64,000 nt of DNA from the NCBI RefSeq assembly GCF_905220565.1, contig NC_059421.1, positions 7,578,501 through 7,642,500 of the forward strand. Direction: 5' to 3'. The position numbers were made by a program, and so were the translations under genes. Under the pieces are notes generated by a model. The model searched no databases. It saw only the letters and a program-made list of their open reading frames with translations, and was not told the DNA's origin. Source of the stretch: Melitaea cinxia (lineage: Eukaryota; Arthropoda; Insecta; Lepidoptera; Nymphalidae). Numbering within the stretch: position 1 is the first letter of the stretch; every line of letters begins with the position of its first letter. Shown in pieces: positions 22,643 to 34,759 of the stretch.

Positions 22643-23854
22643 ATTTCTTCAAATAAACGGTGTTATTAATAAAATTATAAATCCGTTATCGAACTTATTA
22701 ATCAATCAAGGAAAAGGAAATATAATTGTAGGGTAGATAGGTGATAAAAGTTAGATATTTTAGACAATGAGTCAATTATATACACTTCTGAAGTTTTGGA
22801 GGTCAATATTGATAACGGTATCGCCTTTCACCTTTTAACATTATATAAGGTTTTTTAATAGTTGGTTTATATTTTAGGTCACTTTTTAAAGATAAAATAG
22901 TCGAGTCGAAATCGGCTAAAATCACGCAAATATTTACGAAATCAAACTGTCAATGTGTCAAAGGTTGATGACAGTACGTTCATGATTTATCGTAACCAAA
23001 AATACATATTTACATATAATTTTGTATATATGCGACCACAGAGTACTTTATTATATATAGGAAATATGCGACATTATTATTGGCAACAAGTATAATTATG
23101 CACATATTATTATGCTAGCTTACTGATAGTGTTTAATACTTTAAATTTCAAATATTATATTGAAAGATTAATTTGCCTTTTCCTACTTCTTGTTAACGAT
23201 TGACATACCTATTTGGTCTGATTTTTAAACGTCTGACATTTATTACATATTGGCTATTAAATTTAACTTGTAGTCTTGTACGTAATAGTATAAATTTAAA
23301 AAAAAGGGTAAATAAATCATAACTGGAATAATATTTGAAAGTCTTTTATGTTTTATTGTGTTAATATATTTTGTAAGTCACAGAAAAGGTTGATAACCAA
23401 ACTAACTCTTCCTAATAATGTTTGTTACTTATACATAATACAATAAAAAAAAAAAACAAGTAATTGCATACTATTTCTGATATAATACTGATTTATTTGT
23501 ACAATATTCAGAGAAAATAAGGCAGAAGAAGAAGCAGAACTTTGGTTAGCCAAATAAAGACATAATTATTATCAATACACTGAATCTTTACTTTCTGAAA
23601 TATTGTTAGTATTTGATTGTTAAATTAATTATTCAATATTATTATTATTAATGTTATATTTAATTTACCGAAGTTTTATTTTAGATGTTAATGTTTTTGT
23701 AAGTATTACAGTAAAAGGAAACAAAATATTTTCATATTTGTAATTTAATTAATATTGTTTTAGGTATAGTATATATAATCAAGCCATTATAGTATTTTAG
23801 AAATGAGTTAAATTTATTTTAACACAACTCAATGTAATAAAAATATATTAAAAT
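22643..23854. promoter_or_regulatory. Shared upstream region of seipin and VARS2
   Basis: 1.2 kb of AT-rich DNA between two divergent start codons. It must hold the promoters of both genes, or one bidirectional promoter. No TATA box or other element could be assigned by eye. Confidence 0.5.
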
Positions 23855-26800
23855 ATGATGCGCTCTTACCTCCCTCACAAATATTCAAAAAGGTTTATTG
23901 GTAGTACTACTCGAATAATTCCTAAAGAAAATCTGCCAGTTACTGCGTATAAACCGGAAATTGTAGAAGAGCATAAATATGATGAATGGGAAAGGAAAGA
24001 GATTTTTAAAGCCAAAATAAACAGAAAAAAGTCATCATTTAGTGTTGTATTACCACCACCGAATGTTACTGGAAAACTACACTTAGGTTTGTTAAAAGAA
24101 ATTATAATTTAAAATATATATGCAATAGTCAGTGTTGTAGTAAAGGGGGTGTAAAGTTATTGTGCCCCGTGCGCGAGTTAAACTCTACATCACTGACAAT
24201 AGTAAAAAATTTTTAATGTAATAATGATTAAATTTTTTTTTCAATCAAAAAAAAAATGATTAAAATTAAAAATAATTTAGTAAAACTTGATTTCTAAATG
24301 TCTATCTCTTCTTCTTATTCTCTAATCTTTGTGTAAAGTTGGAAATTAATTCCCATATTTTGTCTTAATTTTTTTTTTTTTAACTTTTTACAATTTTTTT
24401 AATTTTTATGAAATTTCAACATTCAATATATAAGTAGTAACATTTTTGGATAAATAAATTCTCACTTTTTAGGTCATGCCCTTTCCAGCACAATACAAGA
24501 TGTAATCGTGAGACGGTTGAGATCAATGGGAGAAAGTGTTCTATGGCTGCCTGGTACTGACCATGCGGGAATAGCTACTCAGGTAAATTATGTAACAAAT
24601 AGAAAATTTTGTGCCTCCTGCGATAAGTGATATAAGTTTAGTTATACCATTTTGTGATCATGGCATTATCGAAAAGTGATATAACTGTGTGAAAAAATTC
24701 GTGAGTATCAATACTAGTCAAGTTATACCTATTTGTCAGTAATCAATCACTCTTACGTTACTCTTACTTGTGTTCAACCATATGTTCAGATGCTGTGTGA
24801 TTTAAGTGCGATTGTATCGAATTTCACATTTAATTTTCAGTACATTTTTCGTGAATACTGATGTATCTAGAGTTATATTCTAGTGAACCTAAAACACTCG
24901 TAAAGTGGTGTAATTCAGTTAAAATGTGGTGAGCGATCTTTTTTTTTTGATGAAATTACGCTAGATAATGACTTTTAGAGTTTACACCAAGAAAAGTCAT
25001 AGGTCCAAAGTAATTTAACTGTACCATTATCACATATAACAATTTTAGCACTTTATAAATGTGAAAAAGGTTACAAATGAAAAGTTTTTCTCGTAAATTA
25101 AATATTTACCAAAAAAAAAATGTATGTAAAAAAAAGTTGTTTTACTCTATAAATAATTGTGTTTGCAAATTTTTTCAATTGCAAACGGAAAAAAGTCGAC
25201 TTCAATTACATTGACAAGCAATACAACGTAGGTAGACGAAATAATAGTAAATAAAATACGCATTATCAAAGATTACACCAAAAGTTGTAATCAGATCTCG
25301 ATGAAATTTAAATGTGACCACATAATAAATATCGGCTTTTGACTAAATTAAAAATAATCAAAATCGGTACACCCTCAATTTCTCTGGGTTCCCATCATCA
25401 GATCCTGGTTTTCTTATGATGGTACCATACCTAATTTTCTCATCATTTCCTTTCCAACAAAAAAAGAATTATCAAAATCGGTTCATAAACGATGAAGTTA
25501 TCCCCGAACATACATAAATATATATATACGGTCGAATTCTGGAATGGACTTGTCAAGATTCTCAAAATACATCAAGACGACGCTCCATTATCATTCCGGA
25601 AGACGATGAAGCGGACGAAGACGAAAACCATTCACCTACAGCAGTACAGTTGGATGTTAAAAAACTCCTTGATGACATCTCGAAAGAAATGGAGAAAACT
25701 ATAAAGAGAGAACTAAAAGATGTCACTGAGTCTCTTCAATATCATTCGGATAAAATGGATGATCTAATAAATACAATCGAGACTATGAAAACTAATATTA
25801 TTGTTCTAACTAATCGGAACAATAATTTAGAAACGAGGGTAGGCGCTCTTGAACAACGTATTCAAGACATGGAACAAAAGCAATTGCGCAAATGCATTGA
25901 AATTCATAATCTTCCAATAACTGAAGGCGAAAATGTACTTGAAATTACAGGTAATGTGGCAAAAGCGCTTAATCAAAACGTAGAGGACGTCAAACAGGTA
26001 AAACGCCTACCTGGAAAAAATGACAAGCCTGGTCCGCTACTAATAAAGTTTAAAAATGAACGAACACAGGAGTCTTGGTTATCAACTAAATCACAGAACC
26101 ATGGACTCACAATTGCTAATATATTACCTAAAAGTCACTCTCTGGAAGTAAACAAAAGTATATTTATATGCGAAGCCCTAACACCCTACAATAAGCAACT
26201 GCTATGGTATACTAAACAAGAACTGAAGAATACGTTCAAATACATATGGATAAAAAAAGGAATACTTCGTGTGCGGAAAGAAGGAGATAAGCAGAAGACT
26301 TACATTATTCGTTCTCAGGAAGATGTAAAAAATCTAATTTCAAAAAATCATTCCAAGTAAAAAGCTTATGCCTGGTATTAAAAAAAAAATTAAAAAAATA
26401 AAAAAAAAATTTAAGAAAAAAAAATAATAATAAATTAATTTAAAAAAAAAAGACTAAAATTATCATAATCATTTGTTATAAAATGGACACGGTATCGGAT
26501 GATATAGTGGAAATAAAAAACTGCACAAATCTTAAATCATTCTTAGAAAATATTACAGAAACTGTAGAATTATTATGTATTCATATGAATATTCGCTCAA
26601 TTATTAAAAACTTCGAGGCGCTTGAACAGTTTATTAACTCCTCGGCGAGAGCTATTGACGTTATAATGCTAACTGAGGTTAATGTTTCCCATACTGCATG
26701 TAATCTTTATCAGCTTCGCGGATATAGAATGCACAGACAGTTACGGGCGGACCGAAGGGGTGGTGGTATAATAATGTATATAAAAAATGAACACAAATTT

Positions 26801-29800
26801 TATATCCACGAGTATAATATAAAACACAGTGAAGTCTTAATGGGATGTATAACTACACCTTCTGGCTATACGGCATCCTTGTGCTGTATATATCGCCCAC
26901 CAGGTAATAGTAAACACCTGTTTTTAAAAGAACTAAACTCATTATTGTCCGGTATGAATCGTCATCACGATCTGTATGTGTTGGGAGATATTAACATTAA
27001 TCTTCGCAATGATTGTCCTGTAAAACATACGTATAACACCGTTATGTACAATTACGGCTTAGCTTGCGGGATAACTGAATATACACGCATTGAACTGACA
27101 AAAAATGGACTTAGTTGTACTTGTATAGATCACATATATGCGCGATCCCGCTCACTAGGCCTGTACACGGCGGCGCTTGGAACTGCACTGGCCGACCACC
27201 GCTCGATCGCTCTCGCAGTGACTGGTGTACTAGGTCGGAACACACGGGTGAAAAATGAATACATTACGAGATATGACTACAACATACTTAATACAAACCT
27301 TAAAAATATAGATTGGCAACCGGTAAAACAAATGATATGTCCTTTAAAAATTTATAAAATTATAATAAATAATATTCATAATTGTTATGATAAAGCAGCA
27401 ATAAAATTCAAAATCCGTGCTAATAAAAATAGGCTTAGCAATCACTGGATAAACAACAGTATCATAAAAGCATGTGAAAATAGGGATAAATTGTTCAAAA
27501 AATGGCTCTCAGATCCAACCAATAAAATATTAAAACAAATGTACAACTCATCTAGAAACTATGCAAATAAATTAATAACTAAAACTAAAAATCAAAAAAT
27601 TCACAACGATATAAATAATAATAAAAATAATCCACGAACACTATGGAAAATACTAAACGAAATCGCTGGTAGATCAAAAAGTCTTGCCGATACAATAATT
27701 TTAAACGCGTTTCTAAATAACAATTGCACAACTGATAATATTGCCAATAAATTTGCAGACACTTTTGCCAACAGTGTAAATAACATTGTTCCAAAGTGTA
27801 ATATTAGATTACTAGATAAAAAATCGTATGTCTTTTCTAAAAATGTATGCCATAGATACCAAAAAGTAGCAGCTGAATCAGTTATGAAAGAAATAAAATC
27901 ATTAAACAACCACAAAGCACCAGGTATAGATAAAATCAGAGCACAAGATCTAAAAATTATAAACGCTGAAATTGCAGAACCACTGTCACATTTTATTAAC
28001 ACAACTGTCAAACAAGGTATCTATCCTCATGAACTAAAAACTGGAATAGTAAGGCCTATACACAAAAAAGGAAGCCAGGGTATCTATGACAACTATCGCC
28101 CAATTACTATGCTTTCTACAATAGATAAAATAGTTGAAAAAGTTATTTCAAAACAAATTCACTCCTTCTATAAAGATCACGATATAATAACAAATAAACA
28201 ATTTGGATTTCAATCAGGGAAGAGCTCAACCAAATTACTCTCAAATTTTACGGATAATATTTATAAATACCTCAACGCTAAAAAACATGTTCTGGTAGTA
28301 TTTATTGACTATAGTAAAGCCTTCGACACGCTTAAACATGACATTCTTATCGAGAAACTTAACGACTGTGGTATACAGGGTCCCTTAAACAATTGGTGTC
28401 GAGACTATCTTAATAATAGATCATATGTAGTGAAGATTGGCAATGTTACCAGCAAAAACGTGCGAGTACTAGACGGAACAGCGCAGGGATCCGTACTTGG
28501 CCCACTACATTATATAACCTATGTAAATGATGTCGTCAATCTAATATCTAACTGTGAAATTTACCAGTTTGCTGACGACACCTGTCTCATAGCAGCAAAT
28601 AGCGATCTCGATGCAGCTCTGAGAGACTTACAAACAGATTTCACCTTGTTGTTAAAGTGGTCTCATGATGTAGGACTTGTTCTAAATGCCGATAAAACGA
28701 AACTAATGTACATCAGTTCTACCCAAAATAGGAAATCACTTAATAATTTAAAATTAATAGCGCACAGTCACCAATGTCTACATGCTAATCTTCACAATTG
28801 TTCTTGCAAGGCGGTTGAAATAGTCACTAAACAAAAATATCTAGGACTTATAATTGACGATCGACTAAAATGGACTGAACATATTAATCACGTATGTGAT
28901 AAGTTGCGTACTATATTGGCTAAAATAACTTTAATTAAAAGAAAAATCCCATATAAAATTCTATTAAACCTATATAAAGCTTTAGGCGAAACAATTATAT
29001 TTTACGGTCTGAGTAGCTATGGTAGAACATGTAAATCAAACCTCGATAGAATATATAATTTGCAAATAAGAATTATGAAAGCTATAATACCTAAAAAAAT
29101 TAAAACCTATCACGAAAACGATTATCACGAGCTCTTTTATTATTGTAACATAATACCAATACATGATCAGGTTAAATACATATTACTGCTCGAGCAGTTT
29201 CATAATGGTGAACACCAACACGTCATCAGGCGTACCTACCAAACACGTAGTGCGTCCCAAGTTGAATTAAAAGTGCCGAGTTACAATAATCTATATGGCA
29301 AACAACTACTACAATATCAAATACCAAAATTAATAAACGCCCTACCAGCTTCACTAAAAAATGAAATTACAAAAACAAATATAAAATATAAATTAAAACA
29401 ATATTTCTTATCATTAATAAAAAATAAACATTAAATAATATCATCAAAGTAAATCACCCCGTGTGTATCCTGTTACTGCGACTGTATTATTTTGTGACTG
29501 ATTAATTGTAAAACTTGGAGGGTAGATGTGTATAAATGTTGATCGTGTGTTACTGTTATGTTGTTATAATTATGCTACGACTTATTTTTTTGATATTGTG
29601 AGCGTACGATGTCGAATGCCGGTGTGCGGATAAATCAACGATGATTTTTGTCACACCGTTAAATGCTAACTTTTTATTTTTGTAAGATTCTTTGTGCTTT
29701 AAATAATAAAATAAATTGAGTAACCTCCTCCTTTTTTGAAGTCGGTTAAAAAAAGATACTTTAAGATGAACCTAGCCCACTTAGTTCACGGAAGAGAATT

Positions 29801-32800
29801 TTTTAAATCTTGTTTTTGCTCCTATAAATTGATGATTTTCGATTACTATCACTTACCCCAGAAGAAACGGAAATAATATAAAAAAAATACTAAATATACG
29901 GCCTACGTATACCGTTTCCTGCAACACTAGAAGCACGGCAAACGCCTTGCTGGCCCTATTCCCAATCCCTAGTTGCACTAACTTTAACTTTACAGAAATA
30001 TTTTTTTGTTTGTTTTCAGAGCGTTGTAGAAAAATGTTTAAAAACGAAATGGAATATCAGTCGCCACGACATTGGCCGTGAGAAATTTAACAGAGAAGTT
30101 TGGAAATGGAAAGAAAGCCATGGCAACACCATAAGCCAACAGTTGAGAAAATTAGGCTGTTCATTAGATTGGTCTCGTGAAGTTTTCACCATGAGCGAAA
30201 AGCATACAAAAGCAGTTAACACGGCTTTTATTAAATTGTTCAAAAGAGGTCTTATATATAGACGAAAATCCCTCGTTAACTGGAGTAACGCTTTAAACTC
30301 AACGGTATCAGATATAGAAGTAGAAAATAAAGTCATCGATAAGCCAATGGATGTAATGTTGCCAGGTTATGACAAAGTGGTTAAGTTTGGGTTAATTTAT
30401 AACTTTGCATATAGGCTTCATGATAGTAATGAAGAAATTGTTGTGTCTACAACGATGCCAGAGACTATGTTGGGTGACACTGCTGTTGCTGTTCACCCAG
30501 AGGATGAAAGGTACAAAAATATTTCTGTATAGTTTTTTTCTTAAACAAGGATATTTTATGGGCTACAATTAAATGTGTTAAAAAGTTTTTTGTTATTTAT
30601 GCTCTTTTATGTGATTTATAAAAGTGCTCATCAATTACAATTTGCAAGAAAACATCTCTTGTGCTTTTGTACATTGCATTTTATTTTTGCACTAAATTCT
30701 AAATATCGAGTCTTTTACCAGCGCGCCATACAATTTGGTATGTGCTATCTTGGAAAAACATTGTTAATTTTAATTACTTCGAGTATTATGTAGAAAAAAC
30801 ATTAAAACAAATACATGAATATTTTTCAATTGCAGGTATAAACACCTCAGAGGTAAGAAAGTAATTCATCCATTCAGAAATACAACAATACCTATAATTT
30901 TCGACAACTTTGTCGATATGAAATTTGGAACTGGAGCTGTTAAAATAACACCTGCGCACAGTAAAATAGATTACGAAATATCGAGGCACCATAACTTACC
31001 AATACTGCAGGTAATAAACGAGGATGGAGTCATGGAAAACTCTAGGATATTTGACGGCCTAAGAAAATACGACTGTAGAGAAAAGTTGGTAGAATCGTTA
31101 GAAAATATGGGACTTCTAAGGTCCGTGAGCCCCCATCAAATGACTTTACCTATCTGCAGTCGAACGGGAGACGTAATAGAACATTTACCTAAAGAGCAAT
31201 GGTTTATATCTTGTAGTAAATTAAACGAAAAAGCAAGACAAGTTGTGGAAGATAATAAATTAAAAATAGAACCAGAAAAATTCGTCAAGAATTGGATTAA
31301 TTGGACAAGTGACAACAGAGATTGGTGCATATCTAGACAATTGTGGTGGGGACATCAGATACCTGCATACAAATGTACTGTGGACAAAAATATAGTGTGG
31401 ATAGCTGCGACAGATGAGCAAATCGCTAAATTAGAAGCTTCTAAATATCTTCGAACTGTACCTGAAGAAATTATAGCTGAAAGAGACACAGACGTCCTAG
31501 ACACTTGGTTTTCTTCCGGGATATATCCATTTGCGGCATTAGGATGGCCGGATGTTAGAAACGACGATTACAGAAAATATTACCCATTAAGTTTGATGGT
31601 CACTGGACATGATATACTTGGATTTTGGGTACATAGAATGGTAATGTTGGGTATAGAGCTCACAGACCAATTGCCATTTAACAAAGTTCTGCTACATGGA
31701 ATAATATGTGATAGTAAGGGCGGTAAAATGTCGAAAAGCAAAGGAAACGTTATAGATCCGATGGATATTATAAATGGCATATCTATTAATGGGTTAAAAG
31801 AAAAAGCAGTCGCAATGCATAAAGATGGTATTTTGAATCAAGATGAAGTGAAGAAGGCTATTTCTTACAATAAATCAAGTTTTTCAAGTACAAACGGTAT
31901 TCCTGAATGTGGCGTAGATGCGTTGCGCTTCACGCTATTATCAAATGACGTTAAGTCACATTTTGTTAGTTTTGATGTATACCAATGTCATGCAAATAAA
32001 TTATTCTGTAATAAAATTTGGCAAAGTATCAAATATACTCAGCTGTGCTATGAAAAATTAAAGAAGGTAAATGAAGAAATAACTGCGAAAGATTTAAATT
32101 ACTTCGATAAATGGATTCTAAGTAGACTATCGACTATGATAGACATTGTCAATAAATCATTAGATGGATACGATTTCCATCTTGCTACGAAATCACTTCG
32201 AACTTTAATTTATAATGAATTTTGTGATGTTTATTTAGAATCGACTAAACCGGGTTTTGACAGTGGTGAATTCAAAGTAGGTTATGCCCATGCGCATACT
32301 TTATCAGCGGTGCTAAATACATCACTGCGATGTCTATCCCCATTTATGATTTATCTCACAGATGAAGTCATACCTAAAATACCAGGATTTGAAACTAACA
32401 TCATCCACAATTTTAACGATTATGATAAAGATTTCTTTGATTTCCCAAAGACCACAGATTTCGAAAACTGGAAAGATCTGGAATTAGAGAAACAAGTGGA
32501 CAAACTATTAAACACAATGTATCTTATAAGAGAAGTAAAGGGTTTTTATAGTATACCAAACAAAATCAGATCAAATATTTTTATAAATACAAGCGATGTA
32601 AATTTAAAAGCAGATCTGGAAAACAATAAAAAAGTAATACAACATTTATCTAAAACTGGCGATATAATAATAAATAAAAATATTGATAAGAAAGTGATTA
32701 ACGTTATTCTAGACAAAGACACTGAAATAAACGTTGAAATAACTAGCGACATTGAGAGTACAATAACTGCTGCTAAAGACAAACTACAGAAGAAAATAAA

Positions 32801-32948
32801 TAAAATGCAAGATAATTTATTGAAATTAGAAGCGAAACTATCAAGCAATCAATATGTTAATTCTGTATCTGATCAAAATCAAGAATTAGACAAAGAAAAA
32901 TTACTTATAAAAAAGGAAGAATTGAAACGTTTACGAAGACTGATATAA
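23855..32948 (+). CDS. VARS2: Valyl-tRNA synthetase, mitochondrial type, complete, 4 exons
   Basis: Class I synthetase charging tRNA-Val. Exons 23855-24086, 24473-24582, 30020-30510 and 30836-32948, all GT-AG with matching phases, total 2946 nt (981 aa). The HIGH motif is HLGH, split by intron 1 (PPPNVTGKLHLG | HALSS), followed by LPGTDHAGIATQ; the editing/CP1 region carries TTMPETMLGDTAV and GAVKITPAHS; NWTSDNRDWCISRQLWWGHQ precedes the KMSKS loop (GGKMSKSKGNV, about residue 574). An anticodon-binding domain and a C-terminal coiled coil (about 915-981) follow. The N-terminus is short and basic (MMRSYLPHKYSKRFIGSTTR), fitting mitochondrial import; this and the length favour the mitochondrial over the longer cytosolic enzyme. 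Intron 2 (5.4 kb) carries LINE 2. An extra upstream exon cannot be excluded. Confidence 0.93.
25539..26360 (+). CDS. LINE 2 ORF1 protein, 5'-truncated
   Basis: The frame is open from the insertion junction (codons from 25542 read EWTCQDSQNTSRRRS) to the TAA at 26358, with no ATG before the region of residue 45 (first is MEKTIKREL). The true start was therefore lost by 5' truncation. Residues downstream form a long coiled coil (YHSDKMDDLINTIETMKTNI, NNNLETRVGALEQRIQDMEQ), then an RRM-like domain (RKCIEIHNLPITEGE, LLIKFKNERTQ). Probable RNA-binding ORF1 product. Whether any protein is made is unknown. Confidence 0.75.
   Translation: MEWTCQDSQNTSRRRSIIIPEDDEADEDENHSPTAVQLDVKKLLDDISKEMEKTIKRELKDVTESLQYHSDKMDDLINTIETMKTNIIVLTNRNNNLETRVGALEQRIQDMEQKQLRKCIEIHNLPITEGENVLEITGNVAKALNQNVEDVKQVKRLPGKNDKPGPLLIKFKNERTQESWLSTKSQNHGLTIANILPKSHSLEVNKSIFICEALTPYNKQLLWYTKQELKNTFKYIWIKKGILRVRKEGDKQKTYIIRSQEDVKNLISKNHSK
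26483..29434 (+). CDS. LINE 2 ORF2: endonuclease-reverse transcriptase
   Basis: 983 aa from ATG. Endonuclease domain first (CIHMNIRSI, MLTEVNVS, RRGGGIIMYIK, VLGDININ, CIDHIY, LADHRSIAL). Reverse transcriptase: NHKAPGIDKI, NYRPITMLSTIDKIVEKVIS, FGFQSGKSST, motif A FIDYSKAFDTLKHD (Asp about 609), GTAQGSVLGP (about 665) and FADD (about 696). GTAQGS replaces the common GVPQGS. No RNase H. C-terminal part ends LIKNKH. No internal stop. CR1/Jockey-group by overall layout; clade not assigned. Confidence 0.9.
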   Translation: MDTVSDDIVEIKNCTNLKSFLENITETVELLCIHMNIRSIIKNFEALEQFINSSARAIDVIMLTEVNVSHTACNLYQLRGYRMHRQLRADRRGGGIIMYIKNEHKFYIHEYNIKHSEVLMGCITTPSGYTASLCCIYRPPGNSKHLFLKELNSLLSGMNRHHDLYVLGDININLRNDCPVKHTYNTVMYNYGLACGITEYTRIELTKNGLSCTCIDHIYARSRSLGLYTAALGTALADHRSIALAVTGVLGRNTRVKNEYITRYDYNILNTNLKNIDWQPVKQMICPLKIYKIIINNIHNCYDKAAIKFKIRANKNRLSNHWINNSIIKACENRDKLFKKWLSDPTNKILKQMYNSSRNYANKLITKTKNQKIHNDINNNKNNPRTLWKILNEIAGRSKSLADTIILNAFLNNNCTTDNIANKFADTFANSVNNIVPKCNIRLLDKKSYVFSKNVCHRYQKVAAESVMKEIKSLNNHKAPGIDKIRAQDLKIINAEIAEPLSHFINTTVKQGIYPHELKTGIVRPIHKKGSQGIYDNYRPITMLSTIDKIVEKVISKQIHSFYKDHDIITNKQFGFQSGKSSTKLLSNFTDNIYKYLNAKKHVLVVFIDYSKAFDTLKHDILIEKLNDCGIQGPLNNWCRDYLNNRSYVVKIGNVTSKNVRVLDGTAQGSVLGPLHYITYVNDVVNLISNCEIYQFADDTCLIAANSDLDAALRDLQTDFTLLLKWSHDVGLVLNADKTKLMYISSTQNRKSLNNLKLIAHSHQCLHANLHNCSCKAVEIVTKQKYLGLIIDDRLKWTEHINHVCDKLRTILAKITLIKRKIPYKILLNLYKALGETIIFYGLSSYGRTCKSNLDRIYNLQIRIMKAIIPKKIKTYHENDYHELFYYCNIIPIHDQVKYILLLEQFHNGEHQHVIRRTYQTRSASQVELKVPSYNNLYGKQLLQYQIPKLINALPASLKNEITKTNIKYKLKQYFLSLIKNKH
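29917..29975 (-). repeat. Fragment of the GGGTCGGCAACGCGC family
   Basis: CTGCAACACTAGAAGCACGG and GCAAACGCCTTGCTGGCCC are the reverse of the GCTTCTGGTGTTGCAGG region at 13020-13270. Confidence 0.45.
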
Positions 32949-33012
32949 ATGAAGCATTTAAAATAAAACAAATAGTCATATATTTTAGCTAGTGTTAAGT
33001 GATTAAAAAATC

Positions 33013-33018
33013 AATAAA
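33013..33018 (+). terminator. Poly(A) signal AATAAA of VARS2
   Basis: AATAAA 65 bases after the stop codon, followed by an A/T-rich stretch. Confidence 0.6.
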
Positions 33019-33484
33019 ACATATTTACAACAAATAATAATTTTTTATTTTCACTTTTAATTGACTAACAACCATGGTGGATCCGAAAACATACTTTTTT
33101 GTAATATAAGAAAATAATACCATCAATTATATATAATTTTCAAACAATTTCACCACCATTCTGAAGGCCGCATACACAAAACGTAATCAACACTTATAAA
33201 TAGTTTACACACGTTTTCAATAAGACACAAATAAACTAAGAAAAGTCAACGGAAATATATTACGAAATATTATTTTAAAACTAAACGCGCTCGATACCAT
33301 TGTACATGACCACATCAATTTTATGGAAAAACGTTACTCCATTTTATTATGCGTAAAACTCCCATTTTATTTTTGAGTTAAGTAGAGAAATTCTACTTCA
33401 CTATAGCAATCTGATGTGCTAACTAGAGCAGCTTAAGTTCTAATTATTTCACACTAAAAATTATATAATGCTAAATCTTTGCAA

Positions 33485-33950
33485 CGCAAACGCCGTGTGG
33501 GACGTCCTCTGGCCAGCTGGACCGATGATCTACGTAAGATTGCCGGTGGCGGCTAGATATTTCGGTGAGTGTGCTCTAGAACTATATAATTTGGTTCCAC
33601 CATCACCTTTCTACCACCGAACCGCAAGGCATCGCATGAATCTGCACCGCTATGTGGTTGAAATCCCACGATCTCGCACTAAACGATTTGCTTCCTCATT
33701 CCTAATACGCACCGCAAAATTTTGGAATGCCCTTCCGGCTTCCGTTTTTCCAACGAACTATAACTTGGGTATCTTTAAATCAAGAGTGAATAGGCATCTT
33801 CTAGGCAAGCGCGCACCACCTTAGGCTGCATCTTCACTTGACTTCAGGTGAGATCGCAGTCAAGCGCTAGTCTATATATAAAAAAAAAGATATCTGGTGC
33901 AAACTTGGGGAGGCCTATATCCAGCAGTGAACTGCGATAAGCTGAACTGA
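33485..33950 (+). mobile_element. RTE-like LINE 3' fragment split by another LINE end
   Basis: 33485-33552 translates RKRRVGRPLASWTDDLRKIA, paralleling KRSVGRPPARWTDDLRKIAG in the fragment at 35107. The matching RTE end resumes at about 33889 (DIWCKLGEAYIQQ, then GCGATAAGCTGAACTGA). About 25 bases of RTE sequence are missing at the break. Confidence 0.75.
33553..33888 (+). mobile_element. 5'-truncated LINE C-terminus inserted in the RTE fragment
   Basis: An open frame to a TAG at 33822-33824 reads FYHRTARHRMNLHRY, EIPRSRTKRFASSFL, AKFWNALPASVFP and NRHLLGKRAPP. This is the C-terminal tail of a common lepidopteran non-LTR reverse transcriptase. The 3' UTR ends GCGCTAGTCTATATATA plus an A-tail. 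The larger open frame starting at 33468 is a chance fusion with RTE sequence in another frame. Confidence 0.75.
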
Positions 33951-34755
33951 CAGACTGAAATCATTTTCTGATATTGATATCTAATACATCGCTTAACTCT
34001 TGACACATGGTAATGGGAAATGTCTAAACTTGGCAATTTTAGAAATCAACTTCTCTGTAATTTCCTCAAGTCTATCATTTTTTCATTTGTTTGTAAAGAA
34101 GACCAAAATTAGCCTCTTGTACACGCTAATAATTCGTCTAATATCACCAAGATTGGACCGTACCCTAATTTCAAAAAACGTGCAGCTATAATATACACCA
34201 AAGCAATAAGGAGATACCAGATGATCGCAAAACCTCGAGGGCGAGATGAGAAGTCAGCTCATAAAACCCTGAAACTTTATACGTGTAGTGGTGTAACCGT
34301 AATGCGGCAAGTGAATGGAGGCCGATCCTGAGAAGGAAATATGTCCCTAAACTAGGTCACTCGTCAATTCACCCTCAAAAGCGGAAAATGTCATCGCACG
34401 GTGTCCTTAAATGCTGCTACTCTGCTCGCCGAAATTTTGCCATTTTATCTGAGAGCTGAGGAGACGGCTGAACTCAATGAAAGAAAACGAGAACAACCAA
34501 TAGCTGGGCTTCGCGTATGACAGGGATGTGCATTAGCCCCAATCGACTACCACACACGAGCCGAGTGTGTCGGTAGTATTGAGGACAAAACCAAGGAAGG
34601 TCTCACCCTATTTACGGATGTAAACAAAATGGATACTATGGAGTAGGAGCTGTGTCTATTTGGAAAATCAATCCAGAGATGTATCTCTGTCTATTTGTGC
34701 AATATGTCCTTTATTTTAATTAATCTGGAAACAAAGAGTATACAATAAATGTGAT
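33951..34755. other. Gene-free stretch, possibly decayed LINE sequence
   Basis: 34500-34640 has weak likeness to a reverse transcriptase region (a RQGCALAP-like reading near 34525-34540) but is too broken to assign. Nothing else seen. Confidence 0.25.
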
Positions 34756-34759
34756 ATCT

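Larger units (their letters stand above)
25539..29713 (+). mobile_element. Non-LTR retrotransposon 2 in VARS2 intron 2
   Basis: Boundaries come from comparison with the empty site at 39712-40129: AATT at 25535-25538 is repeated at 29714-29717 as a likely 4-bp target duplication. Contains ORF1 (5'-truncated), an A-rich spacer and an intact ORF2. It ends in an A/T-rich tail (AAATAATAAAATAAATT). Same strand as the host gene. A fragment of its 3' end lies at 10704. Confidence 0.85.
25186..29748 (-). repeat. AACCGACTTCC repeat split by LINE 2
   Basis: The left part 25186-25538 and the right part 29718-29748 together match the uninterrupted copy at 39712-40129. There GGTCGAATTGAGTAACC is continuous; here it is broken after GGTCGAATT and resumes at GAGTAACC. 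The repeat was in place before the LINE arrived. Confidence 0.85.

Noticed and set aside
22643..23854. TATA boxes for the divergent genes
   Set aside because: TATA-like strings are everywhere in this AT-rich DNA, so no call is supportable.
33468..33824. A 118-codon ORF as a single gene
   Set aside because: Its first third reads RTE sequence in the wrong frame; only the last two thirds are real LINE C-terminus.
34500..34690. A reverse transcriptase relic
   Set aside because: Only one weak motif (RQGCALAP-like); too degenerate to call.
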